Source: Magnolia sinica (Eukaryota; Streptophyta; Magnoliopsida; Magnoliales; Magnoliaceae). From it: 64,000 nucleotides of DNA. The first letter of the stretch is position 1, and each line of letters opens with the position of its first letter. Position numbers and translations under genes: made by a program. The stretch spans positions 82,426,862 to 82,490,861 of the forward strand of contig NC_080584.1 in assembly GCF_029962835.1 (NCBI RefSeq), read 5' to 3'. Below the pieces are notes generated by a model, which was given only the letters and a program-made list of their open reading frames with translations, was not told where the DNA came from and made no database searches. Positions 45,893 through 56,666 of this stretch are shown one piece after another.

Positions 45893-48781
45893 TTAGATTG
45901 AGACCAGCTCTAGTTCCTCTGTTTCTTTGAAAAGAGGTTGGAAGAGGATCTTGGTGTTGTGATGGTCCCAATCCAATGAATCCCACCACTCTCTACTTCC
46001 TTCAATGTCTCCTCTCTGATCCGGTGGTAAGTTGTTGGCTGAGAAAGGGAGCTTCTCAAGTTGAGGACAATTTCTTATAACAATTGTGGTTAGACAGGTA
46101 CAAACCATAGCCTTCTTACAAATGCTCTTCAGCTCTGGTAAACCTATCAAACACATCGCTGTTAAGCATGGGAGTGTAATAGCATCATTGTTGTTGTCAT
46201 CTTCATCCATCTCTTCTTCTCTAGCTTCCAAACCTTCCATATGCCTGCAATACTGAACTTTAATTACTTCAAGATTCGACAATTTCTGCAGCAACCCAAG
46301 TGAGAATAAGCTCTTCAAATCATGACATCCTTCGATGTCCAAAGACCTAAGGCTTGCAAAGGTGCCATCTGGCACAAACCCTTTGCAGATGGTCCTTGAA
46401 CACGGCAACTCCCACAGAACTGACTTCTCCAACGTTGGCAAGGTGTTCTCTTTCATCATCAAAATGCAATCCATCCCGTAGCATTTGTAAATTTCACATT
46501 CTTTCAACTCTCTCAAATTCAGTAAGCCCTCTAATTCCGATAAATGAGTAATGCGTAGATTCCTTGGGTTATTTGGGAGGACTATGGAGGTCGCTTGACT
46601 AGTGAGATCACCATCGTGTATTTCAATAGAACAAACCAAGGGACGAGGGGAATTTTCAGGAGCCGGCCCCACAACAAGGGAGAAATGTTTCAGCTGTTGC
46701 CAATGCCGTGATGCGACGTAGCTACTGAAGCTTCGTAAGTCTGTAAAGTGGAGACTCAGATTTACCAACCTTCCTAGACTTGTAAGTTCCTTCAGGTCAG
46801 CTCCTATCGAATTTGATGTCAATCTCCATCCACTTCCGTACAGTTCCAGGTCTTCAAGAAGAGGAAGGTTGGATATGACCCCAGCTTGAAGCATTCGAAG
46901 TTTTAATGTCCACGACAGGTCAAGACGTCTGAGTTTAACCAATTGTTCCATCCCTTGCGGCAATTGTTCGATGAGAGTCGACGAGAGATCCAACACCCTT
47001 AGTGCCTTCAGCTTTTCCAATGAGGGCAAACTCCTTAATCTCCAACAAGAACCTAATAGCAGTGCATGGAGGCCTCCCAAATCAGAAACTGACGCTGGCA
47101 GCGACTCGATGTTAGTATGAGACAGGTTGAGAACTTTGAGGCTGCACATGTGCTCAAAGAACGACTGCGGAATGTTCTGTAAGACACAGTTGTTTTGCAA
47201 CAGCAATGTTGAGAGTTTTGAACAATTGGGCTGACCTGAGAGCATTTTGATGGAGTTTTGCATCAATGAGATCCTTTCTGCATCCTCTGCCCATTCCTGT
47301 TCTTGCGGTGATTCTTTTAATTCAACACCTGCTTTTATCATGAAACGAGGTCTACTTCTCGTGATATCAATGGCCAGATCCCTAACTAATTCATGCATCT
47401 TAACGTATTCGACGTTATATTCATCAACACCGCCTTCTAACATGCTAGCGTATTTCAGCTCACTCAATATCTTATGCCCCCTGTTGATCTCAACTTCTCT
47501 GTTGCCCATTTCGTCTATTAGGCCCTCCCAAATCCAGTAATCTATTAGCTCTTTAGTGGGGATGGCAAAACACTTTGGGTATAAAGCACAATACAAGAAA
47601 TAAGCTCGAATCTGGTCACTTCTTAGACGATCATAACTGATTTTTAGACGCTCAAAGACATCATCTTCCATGCATTTAATTTTGAGAGCCGAATGTTTCA
47701 ATTCATTCAATGTGTCACTCCACACCCTCACATCAGTTTGGTGCCTCAAAGCTCGTCCTACCATGACAATCGTGAGCGGCAAACGACCACATTCATCACT
47801 GACACACTTTGCAACATCTCGCATGCATGGAGAAATCACAGCTTCACCGCCAACTTTTTCCTCGAACAATTCCCATGCTTCATCTTCAGAAAGGAGATCG
47901 ACTTTAATATCTCTTTGGGATTCAATGTTTCGGCAAAGGCTGAGGTCACGTGTAGTGAATATGAGTTTACATCCATTTTCTCCACATGGCTCAGGAATTC
48001 CTATCATTTCTAAAGGAAATGATTTCCACATGTCATCTAAGATGAGCACAAACCTCTTCCTTCGCATCAAAGCTGCAAAGATTTTCTTTGACCGCCTGTC
48101 GTTGTCTTCATCTTTTGAAAACTCCAACTCAATTGCCTTTGCAATTTCGGCTTGTAACCTCTTCAAATTAAGGGCTTTGGAAGCCGTGACCCAAATAACA
48201 TGTTCAAAATATTGGGTTTCTGTGAGGCGATTGTTGATGTGCTTCATAATGGCTGTTTTTCCCACCCCCCCCATCCCATAGACTCCAATCTTGCGTATCT
48301 CGGCATTCATTAAGCAATCCCAGATCATTTCCAAAGTCTTTTTAGCTGTCGTTTCACCTACCAATGCAGCTGCAGGAAATGCCATTTGAGTATCTTGAAG
48401 AAGATCGAGCAATAGCCCATTGAAAAGTTTGTGTTTCTCTTGAAGCTTGATTACCTCTTCGATTGCCTTTGCTACAAGCATTCCCAAATTAGAACGCAAG
48501 AACCACCTCCTTTCTTGAAGTTCTTCTTCTATGCTGTGAACTTCCTTCGTAATCCTGTTCACATTTTTCAACCACAAGTTTACCTCTCTCTTTCTCTTCT
48601 TTCCCACCTGAATCTCCCCTCTACGCAATTCCGTCTTTACATCATTCTTTAGGCTCTTCAACTCTTCCATTTTTCTTTTCAAATTTTCTACATTTTCTTT
48701 GAGGCTCAGAGAATAAGTAACTTGTGCCCATGGAACCTTTCCAATTTCCTTTGCAATCTCCCAACAAATATCCATAGCCAC
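45893..48781 (-). CDS. CC-NB-LRR disease resistance protein (RPS2-type CNL)
   Basis: Single-exon gene for 962 residues, a cytosolic immune receptor that detects pathogen effectors or their effects and triggers cell death. A coiled-coil region (about 20-120) contains VNLWLKNV and lacks the EDVID motif, as in RPS2-like receptors. NB-ARC runs from about 140 to 465: P-loop GMGGVGKT (169-176), kinase-2 FVLILDDMW (244-252), RNBS-B CKLIFTTR (271-278), GRLPL (332-336), RNBS-D YFLYCALYP (394-402), and MHE (462-464) where most family members have MHD. About 16 leucine-rich repeats follow from about 520 to 925, with an acidic loop EEEMDEDDNNND, then SREWWDSLDWDH near the end. RPS2 is 909 residues, so this is full length. 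The start methionine precedes a typical CNL N terminus. No frame breaks are visible. The partner gene at 54818 carries related LRRs on the same strand. The Asp-to-Glu change in MHD is conservative, but may alter nucleotide control. Confidence 0.95.
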   Translation of the reverse strand: MAMDICWEIAKEIGKVPWAQVTYSLSLKENVENLKRKMEELKSLKNDVKTELRRGEIQVGKKRKREVNLWLKNVNRITKEVHSIEEELQERRWFLRSNLGMLVAKAIEEVIKLQEKHKLFNGLLLDLLQDTQMAFPAAALVGETTAKKTLEMIWDCLMNAEIRKIGVYGMGGVGKTAIMKHINNRLTETQYFEHVIWVTASKALNLKRLQAEIAKAIELEFSKDEDNDRRSKKIFAALMRRKRFVLILDDMWKSFPLEMIGIPEPCGENGCKLIFTTRDLSLCRNIESQRDIKVDLLSEDEAWELFEEKVGGEAVISPCMRDVAKCVSDECGRLPLTIVMVGRALRHQTDVRVWSDTLNELKHSALKIKCMEDDVFERLKISYDRLRSDQIRAYFLYCALYPKCFAIPTKELIDYWIWEGLIDEMGNREVEINRGHKILSELKYASMLEGGVDEYNVEYVKMHELVRDLAIDITRSRPRFMIKAGVELKESPQEQEWAEDAERISLMQNSIKMLSGQPNCSKLSTLLLQNNCVLQNIPQSFFEHMCSLKVLNLSHTNIESLPASVSDLGGLHALLLGSCWRLRSLPSLEKLKALRVLDLSSTLIEQLPQGMEQLVKLRRLDLSWTLKLRMLQAGVISNLPLLEDLELYGSGWRLTSNSIGADLKELTSLGRLVNLSLHFTDLRSFSSYVASRHWQQLKHFSLVVGPAPENSPRPLVCSIEIHDGDLTSQATSIVLPNNPRNLRITHLSELEGLLNLRELKECEIYKCYGMDCILMMKENTLPTLEKSVLWELPCSRTICKGFVPDGTFASLRSLDIEGCHDLKSLFSLGLLQKLSNLEVIKVQYCRHMEGLEAREEEMDEDDNNNDAITLPCLTAMCLIGLPELKSICKKAMVCTCLTTIVIRNCPQLEKLPFSANNLPPDQRGDIEGSREWWDSLDWDHHNTKILFQPLFKETEELELVSI

Positions 48782-49229
48782 TGTATCAAACCAGACATGA
48801 ACAAGAGATTAGTATCCTGAAGATGAGCAGGCATGCGAAAAAGGGAAGTGGCCAAAAAGACATCTGGACCAATGTTTCAAAAATCCAAAAAATATAATTA
48901 AAAAAAAATAATAAAAGGCTGACACGTTCAGATTTCATGAAGAGTTGGAAAAAACTTGATTTCATCACAACTGGCTCACGAATTAGTTGGCTCTGTCAAC
49001 TCAGAAGAATGCAAACAAATTCAATGAAACTTGAAGAAACTCGACTCAGCTCATCAAGACTGCTCAACATTTATAAATTTCAAATATTTATTACTGAGTA
49101 TTGGTGTTCAACGCTTCCAAAAAAAAAAAAAAACAATAGAAATCAAGCAAGTTACTTGACGTCGAGTTTTAAGAGATTTGGACTATGATTAATACAAGGA
49201 ACATACCAGCAGGCTGATTAACAGTTCCT
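48782..49229 (-). other. Upstream region of the CNL gene
   Basis: AT-rich sequence immediately 5' of the receptor gene, presumably holding its promoter. I cannot single out a TATA box with confidence. An A-rich run lies at about 49118-49135. Confidence 0.4.
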
Positions 49230-49365
49230 TAAAAATCATAAGATGGAAAGAATTCCTGATATAAGGAACCCCACAACCAACTCCAGCCTTTGCTAATACA
49301 TCAGCAATGGAATTTCTTATCTAACTCCCTCTCGTACCTGTGATGTGGGATATGTGGGGCTGATA
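49230..49365 (-). mobile_element. LINE RNase H remnant
   Basis: On the minus strand, NSIADVLAKAGVGCG resembles the end of the RNase H domain of plant L1-type LINEs (family form REGNxxADALAKxG). The copy is a short remnant with a broken frame. Confidence 0.4.
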
Positions 49366-50029
49366 AGATGCGGAGGCATTTTCGTTTGTTTATGATGTTC
49401 TGTCCTTGGAAAATCGATGAGGAATGGTTAACTTGGGCTTCATTTTCTAATCAGTTGGTTGGTTTAGAGTGATTTTCCAATTGTAGATTGTTTGGGAAGT
49501 TCGGAAATAATACAAGAGCTGTGTCTTTGAAGGTAAAAATAGTTTAAACCAACACACCATGTAATATCTAGGATTATTCATTATTTGCATCAATTGAAGA
49601 ATGACAGTGGTTGATAGAGAATACAACAAATATGAGAACTTAAATAGATTTCTTGGGTATGAGGTTATGGGAGCTCAAAGGAAGGAATATTTTTCTTATT
49701 GAATGGAGTGCTACTTCTCATGTACTCTGAAGCTCTAAGGGCCTTGTTATAGGATATGTATGTACTGCTGTATATATTACAAATAGCTATATGGGCGGAT
49801 TCAAAACACGTTTCCCATTAGTGGGTTGTACATAGCAATCATCACACTTTTCCATAATCAATTCCCTAGCACAAGATACAAGGTGGGCATTGTCTCAAAA
49901 AATGAGATTTGCACTTGCTATCCAAATAAGGTCCCCAAAAATGGAATGCATGGTTTAGTAGTGCTATGGAATTCTTAGGAATCCATCATTAGATATTCAG
50001 TGCATTTTTAATTTCCCTTCTTTTGTTTT

Positions 50030-50410
50030 ATTGTCGACGGGGCTTCAATAAGTAATCAAGAGATTGGTGGTGGTGGAGGAATTATTTGCAATCATAGAGG
50101 AAATTAGTATGTTAGCTTTTTCAAGCTTCTTTGGTTTTTACACCAATTCGGTGGAAGAAACAAGAGCAATGTTGGAGGGTTTGTTGCTACACCATCAAAA
50201 TAGTATCACTAGGATCATTGTAGAATGACTAGAATCCAATTCTATCGTATTAGTCTATCCATGGTGGAATAGTCCATGGTCATTACGGTATTGGCAGGTT
50301 CAAATTGAAGATTTGAGAAATTTTTTTCAAGTATAAATTTCTATGGAAAGGGAATCAAGTAGTTGACTGTTTGGCCAAGTATGCATGCATCTTCCATCAA
50401 AACTCATTTT
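50030..50410 (+). mobile_element. L1-type LINE fragment, RNase H domain
   Basis: DGASISNQEIGGGGGIICNH matches the start of the RNase H (RVT_3) domain of plant LINEs (family DGASRGNPGxAGxGGIxRD). Later blocks are in shifted frames: EETRAMLEGLLL-like sequence near 50155 and a GNQVVDCLAKYAC-like end near 50350-50385. The element is a broken 3' fragment. The flanks (49370-50030) may contain more of it but are not recognisable. It is the opposite strand to the remnant at 49230, so the two are separate insertions. Confidence 0.65.
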
Positions 50411-52195
50411 TCTACTGTACCTTCTCGCTCCTTATGTCAAGCATGCTCTTTCATGAGATTTCACAAGTCTTCCTAGTCCACGAATTCGATAGTGGTTTTT
50501 GGGAATCAGCCTTTTGTATAGTCTTTGGTTGATGTAGTTTGCTTTTCTTTTCGTATATTTTTTTCCAAGGGTAGAGCCGATATGTCCCTCCTTTGTCTGG
50601 TGTTTTGCTTCTTTTTTCATAGAAGTATAGGTGGTCTGCTCCCACATTTATGCCTTGTACATCTTAGACAACTGATCCCATGGTTTTGATCATTTCACAG
50701 GAGGCATTTGTTGGGTAGGGAACACATAAATGTCACAGAACATTTCGCATCTTTGATTTCTACCTGTTTTAAGGGCACAAATTGGTCAACTAGGATTTGC
50801 GCGATTGGTGTGGTTTTCTGTTGTGGGTCCTCCATGGTTAGCCTCTTCAAACAAACTATCCACATGTATGGTGGAGTTGTGATGTAGCCCGATGTGGTAG
50901 GAATAGACTGCAATGGACAGCTTAAATACACTTTAACTTCAAATAATATATCTTCTTGAATACACACCAATTGAGATTATTCAAAGTCCAAAATGAACCT
51001 TAACGAGTCTTGTTTCAGAGAAAATAAAGAAAAAATAAAGCCCAAACTTAAATGAGGATGATTTTAGGTCTTTTGGAAACCATCCAGAAAATGATCAATT
51101 TCAAGTAGTTGGGATTTCAAGAATTTTAATATTTTTTTCAGGAAATCAAAATGAAATGAAATTTTGTAGGATGACAATATACTTGATAATGAATTACTGG
51201 AAAAATTATAAAAAATCAGTTAGTGACTAGAATTGCCAAAACCGTTGCTAGCAACAGACCTGTCCAAATTGAAAGTTTCTACAATCACAAAGTGGTGCCA
51301 ATGAACCAGGAATCACTTGACCAATATGGGTTGGACTCACTCACAACCAAAAAGGAATTATTCAACTCTTTCTTCCACTGGAAATTTGCAGGAAATAATA
51401 TATATTTTTAGAACTCAAAAATGGATTCCTATTTCTCATTGCAAATCAGTCCTTATATAGACCAATTACACCCACCTCTCATAAATACATTAATAACAAT
51501 TATGGGTTCCCAATGCATGGAACATATTTCTAAGGAAAAAAAGAAAAAGAAAAAAAGAAAAAAGCAAAATCATAAAAAAATAAAATAACAATACATACTT
51601 CAATTTCAAAATTTTCCCTTTCTTATGCATACAACATGATCCTAAAGCCATGTATCATGAATGCACTTGGGCTAAAAATAATCGGCTTGATTTATTGACT
51701 TTGGACTTGATTCATGGTCTGGGCTTTTCTATTGAATTAGGCTAATGGAAGGTGCATCATGTTGCAATGAATTACAAGATGAAGCAATTGTAACCATCCA
51801 ATCAATTGCTTCAAAAATATATGGATGTGGGAAATAAGGCCAAATCAAAGATGGATTAGATCATACAATTAGTAAGATTTTTTGTATGATAGCCTATTAA
51901 ATGTATTCTGAACTTGACAGTTGAGATCGAATCAGTGGACTTTCCAAGTTAACAGATGCAACGGGAGCATTTCTCTCTTAAGAAACCAACTGAATAGAAC
52001 AACACTCAGATAAGCAAATCAAATACTGTGGAAAGAGAAGTACCTGATCTATGGTTGCAACAGCTCTTACAACTCTTTCACAGAAATAAAATCAACACAA
52101 GGGAGTGCAAGGATTCTCAGACTATATTGGTGTTGCTACAGAGAAAAATAATAATATAAATAAATAAATAAGAAGAAAAGAAAAAAGAAAAAAGA
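50411..52195. other. No gene recognised
   Basis: AT-rich with short frames on both strands (for example 50695-50970 minus, 51223-51411 plus) and no domain. An AAGAAAAAG-rich run lies near 51535-51600. Confidence 0.45.
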
Positions 52196-52199
52196 AAAG

Positions 52200-52380
52200 A
52201 ATAGAAAAGAAGGGTGGCAACATTCACACCCTCCCTTGTTGACAGACACAAACCATTTACTAATTTTGGTAATACAGTAGTAGAGAAAAGGGGCGCATCA
52301 TTCACAGCCTCCCTTCTTGACAGACACCCCATTTACTACTTAGATACAAATTACAAAAGGGGTGTATCTATCAAAAAAGG
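52200..52380. repeat. Short direct repeats
   Basis: CATTCACACCCTCCCTTGTTGACAG-type sequence near 52220 recurs as CATTCACAGCCTCCCTTCTTGACAG-type near 52298, each followed by ACAC…CCATTTACTA. A second small pair (GGTGTATCTATCAAAAAAGG, then GTGTAAATATCAAATCC) follows at about 52362-52400. It may be the remains of a small transposon. Confidence 0.5.
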
Positions 52381-52549
52381 TGTGTAAATATCAAATCCAG
52401 AATTATAAAAAAGAAAACTTTATGAAATTGAGTACTTACATGTATTAAAAAGAGGAGCTGGATCTAAATCCAAATAAAAATGAAGAATCTACGAAGCGAG
52501 GTAAAAGGCTGCAAACGCGGGGAGGACGGCCTTTGGTTGGATTTCTAGG

Positions 52550-53355
52550 TCTTGGACAACACACGCATGTGCTTGATACTTTAATGTGTACTCTCACGCA
52601 ACTAGTACATAAGTGTCCACGTGTGAAGTACGTATGAAATCGAAGCCGTCCAGACTCTTGGACCCTCGATTAATAATATCTAAGACAAAAATTACATCTA
52701 TCCACATATCATGTAGGCCACTCTTTAGAAAACTGTTGAAATCTGTGGATCTGATAAAAAGTACATGTGTAGCCCACCTGTTGAATAAATAAAATTTATT
52801 TTATCAATTTTGATTTAAATAGTAGGTTTAAAGTTTTGAATGGTTTGGATGTAAATAATCATGAGACGTTGGCAACAAAGTTATTGTTGGACTTTAACCT
52901 ATTGGTCCAGCGACTTGCACGGGAGACTTCCTAATATTAGCAATGTAGCGTTGCACCGTACGCTCTGCATCCGCATGCGCGTAGCCACTTGAAGGCGTAT
53001 CTATATCTCAATCCAAACCGTCCAGATGATAGATCTGATCTATCATAGATAGAACATATATCAAAATCGGATATGTTTAGAAAAATCCATCCAAACCTAC
53101 ATCATAAAATTTGGATACTCCGTTGATGACCTTGAAATTAATGGATGACTGATGGTATGATTCAACGCAGAAGTGTGGCCCATCTAAGAAGTCAGATGAC
53201 TCCGATGGCTGTAGTTTACAAGGCCATAATTTCTGCGTGGCTGGAGAAAGTTGAGTTGTACAGAAGGTAGTCCCTTCGCATATGTAAGTTGACCTTGTGA
53301 AGGAGACTTTCGATGCCGTGGGACCCACAATAATTGAAGACGTCGTCCAGGCTAA
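52550..53355. repeat. Degraded MITE-like repeats
   Basis: Contains GCCACTCTTTAGAAAACTGT, GTAGCCCACCTGTTGAAT and ATCCAAACCGTCCAGATGAT, words of the small-element families in this window. At 53285-53352 there is a block shared with 29281-29345. Element limits are not resolvable. Confidence 0.45.
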
Positions 53356-53394
53356 GGGTCGTTAACAAAAAATAACTTGAATTTATTTTTATTC

Positions 53395-53510
53395 CCCAAC
53401 CACCGAAAATGACTTTAATTATTTTTACCCCCCCACAAAAAAAAATAAAAAAATAAAATAATAATAATAAAAAAAAATTAAAATTAAAATAAAATAAAAA
53501 AATAAAAAAT
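53395..53510. repeat. A-rich low-complexity run
   Basis: About 80 bases of AAATAAAATAATAATA type sequence beginning after a CCCCCCACA run. It may be an old poly(A) tail, but no attached retroposon is recognisable. Confidence 0.6.
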
Positions 53511-53930
53511 CTGCCTAGTCGATTGGGTTATCCTTCTCCATGCACAATAGGGCCCACTATCTGATGGTTTAGATTCCATAAATGCATACCATGCATTCAA
53601 TGGATGAGCACCACCATTGATCACAGGCCATAGTCCGCAGCCCATGTCTTGAAATTCCTTCTGACCATGTACAGACACGAATGACATGGAAAAGAAACCA
53701 ACTGATGGGGCCAGGCCGAGCTTAACAATGCTGCCGAGCAGTTGTTTAAGGCGCGTATGGTTGCACCAAATATCATATTGAGGGCTAAGCCAAACAATGA
53801 TACCGAGCAGTTGTCAAGATATAAAATATTATGATTTTTTGGTGCACCCAAATGCAAGGTAGAAGAAGAATCATCCAAAGCACAAAGCAAGAAAAGTCAA
53901 TCTTGGAATGGAAATAACATATTTTTTATT

Positions 53931-54218
53931 TGTTATTGATGTATTAAATTTGTCCGTAATAAGGTCCGTTGATGTCATTGATAGACCAGTCAATCCTATC
54001 AAGCAGATGTTGATGCCGTCAATAAATGGTTGATCCCATTGAGAAAATCTGAAAAAATTCTAGTTGATTACTGAATAGTTTTGGATATATTACTTGATAG
54101 TATTGAATGAGGTTTTGATGTCATCGAGAGGTCTTCTATCATGTCGATGCCATCAAAGGTCTCATTAAAGGCATGCACTAAATTGCATAAGTGCACGATT
54201 TATTTCCTATTCCTCTGG

Positions 54219-54260
<42 letters not shown>

Positions 54261-54523
54261 GGTGTGATTAGGATTATGAAAGAAATACGGCTTTCCAAGT
54301 TATTTTCAAGGACATAATTAGGGATTTAAATGAGATTTGAGAGATTGTTCGAATTAATAAGATCATCTATTTCCTGTAATAATTCTTTCATGGTGCATTA
54401 CTCATCGCTTTGTGCCGTGATTTTTTCCTATAAGGATTTTTTCTCATAAAATTTGAATTGTTCTTTGTTTGGATTTGTTTACTTTACTTGATTTTGCTCT
54501 ATGTACTTTTGCGAGTCCCAACA
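53931..54523 (+). mobile_element. Solo copia LTR, 593 bp
   Basis: Starts TGTTATTGATG and ends GCGAGTCCCAACA, flanked by TTATT and ATATT (four of five match). It belongs to the same family as the split copia LTR at 2629-5958: both carry a (TG)n run followed by …GTGATTAGGATTATG-type sequence, and both end in a TTTGGATT…TTTTATTT…CCAACA stretch. It stands about 295 bp downstream of the stop codon of the WRKY-LRR gene. Confidence 0.75.
54221..54258. repeat. (GT)n microsatellite
   Basis: About 19 GT units inside the copia solo LTR. Confidence 0.95.
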
Positions 54524-54817
54524 ATATTGATTATTAGCAGTGCTGAAATATAATATAAAAAGGCAAATGATAGACAGTTCTACCTATACAAACACACTGC
54601 GCAGCACAAACTCAAAACTAACAAGCTATTGAAGCAGCTAAAAGCCATGTTTGGCCATGAATGCTTGGTGCAGTCACACGGTTGGGAAAATCAACCTAAG
54701 TTGTGCTGATTCAACACCTAAGTAATAATGTTACAGAGGCATTTTAATTACACATGGAATGTGCCATTGAATAGGTAGAACAATCAAGAATGCACTTGGC
54801 TTGTTACTGTTATACTC

Positions 54818-56666
54818 TTACAGTTGTACTTTCCTTCTTTTGCTGTCTCCTCTTTCATCATCATCATGGAAACCACCACCATCATCATCCTCATCGTGAT
54901 CATCTTCTTCTGATTCAGATCCAAATTCAGATTCAGATTCAAGATCAGATTGCTCAATAAAAAAAGTTTGGAGAGGAGTCCTAATATTGAGATCATCCCA
55001 TTCCAATGCATCCCACCACTTCCTACTCCCTCTGATTTTTTCAAAAGAAGGGAGGACACCAATAAAGTGAGGAAGCTTCTTCAGTTTCGGACAGTTTTCT
55101 ACTACAATACTGACTAGAGAATTACACACCAGTACCCTCTTAGAAACGCTTCTTAATTCAGGTAAAAATCCCATCCGCAGTTCTTTTAACCTTGGGAGTG
55201 TGATGGTGTCCCTATCGGCCATCACTTCATCTTCTGCTATGATCTCCTCAACCTTATCACACATCCAAAGTCTAACATATTCAAGATTTTGGAGGTGTTG
55301 GAACAACCCAAAGGAAAATAAATTCTTGAGATTATGACAATGTTCGACCGTCATGGTTTTAAGACTTGGAAGGGTGCCAAACTGTGGGACACCTCTGTAG
55401 AGGGTCCTTAAATTGGGAAGGTTATAAAGTATCAACTCCTCCATAGTAGGCAATGTGTTCTTCTCCACCATCAAAATGCATTCCATCCCATCACAATCCA
55501 CCACGCTACATTCTTTCAAGTTCCTCAAATGCGTTATGCATTGCATCTCCGACAAGCAGCCGATACCGTGACAGTTCTTAATGATCAGCTCGAGAGTATT
55601 ATCAGGGAGCATTACGGAGTCCATTTCGTCAACAAGGTCACAGCCTAGGATTTGTACACTGTATTTCCGACTAAAAGAGGCCAGGGGTAGACAATTCAAC
55701 ACCCACCCTATATCAAAACGGAAGCTTTTCAGAGTTCGCCAATGACCGGATCTCATGTATCCAATGAAACTCGGCAAATCTACAAAGCTTATGGCAAGAT
55801 TAGCCAAGTGTGTCGCACTTACGATCTCTTTGATGTCCGCTCCTCCCAACACATCTGACAATGGCCAACTACATCTGCTCTGGAACATCAAGAGGTCTTC
55901 AAGTAGAGGGAGCTTGTGTAGCACCCCAACTGGATATATTTCCAAATTCCTTGTGTAAGAGAGATCAAGGTGTTTTAGGTTAACCAACTCATCTATCCCT
56001 AGTGGCAATTCTTTGATAATGGTATATGAGAGGTCCAACACTCTTAATTCTTTGAGCTTTGCTAGATAAGGGACAATCTTTAGTCTCTCACAGTGATGAA
56101 ATAATAGTTTCTGTACGTTCTTCAATTCAGAAATTGACTCTGGTAGGAACTCAATCTTTGTATGAGATAGATCAAGAACTGAAATCCTGTGTGCGCGCTC
56201 AAAGAGCACATGCGGTATATCATGTGATGGAGAGCTTTTTTTTGAGAATATCACAGAGGATTCAGGGACCAGAAAATCAACTATGGATGTGAATGCGTCC
56301 TCATTTACTTCATCCATGATCCCAATGCGCTCATCAAGCTCACAAGGAAAATCAATTGGGTTATTGGGATTCGAAGGGCCAAGCGATGCTAAAGGGAAGC
56401 AAGATAACGATAATTCCGTGCTTGGAATTTGCACGTCAGTAGATACTTTGGGTTCCATTGGGAAGTGCAGGAGTGTCTGCTGCTGCTGCTGCTGCTCCTG
56501 TTCTTTTACCAATGGCACTAGTGACATTAGACGGGTTGCTTGTTCACAAGTGTGCTTTCCTTGGTATGTGATATCAAGCATCGAGGGGTCGTCATGGGAC
56601 CTGATCAGGACTGTCTTCAAGGCAGTGCATCCTCCTTCGTACCGATCACTACTTCGGTAGTAGCTC
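54818..56666 (-). CDS. WRKY-LRR fusion protein, last exon
   Basis: Exon of 616 codons including stop. It starts at an acceptor (…ACATGCAG, then GAGCTACTAC) in the phase that completes the Arg codon of the WRKY 'PR' intron. The first 39 residues (SYYRSSDRYEGGC…GKHTC) are the second half of a group III WRKY domain, with HTC as the last zinc ligands; the first ligand Cys is Ser (YYRS instead of YYRC) and one extra residue lies between C and H. A linker with a Q-run (about residues 56-63) and serine/proline-rich, WRKY III-like C-terminal sequence ends near SSVIFSKKSSPSHD. From IPHVLFERAHRISVLDLSHT (about residue 150, genomic 56218) the frame continues into about 420 residues of LRR, colinear with the CNL at 45893-48781 and sharing its SRKWWDALEWDD end. 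An acidic tail and SKRRKVQL follow. There is no NB-ARC. The long unbroken frame argues for a real coding exon. Confidence 0.85.

Noticed and set aside
47670-48281. 203-codon plus-strand open frame
   Set aside because: It is the antisense shadow of the NB-ARC region of the CNL gene.
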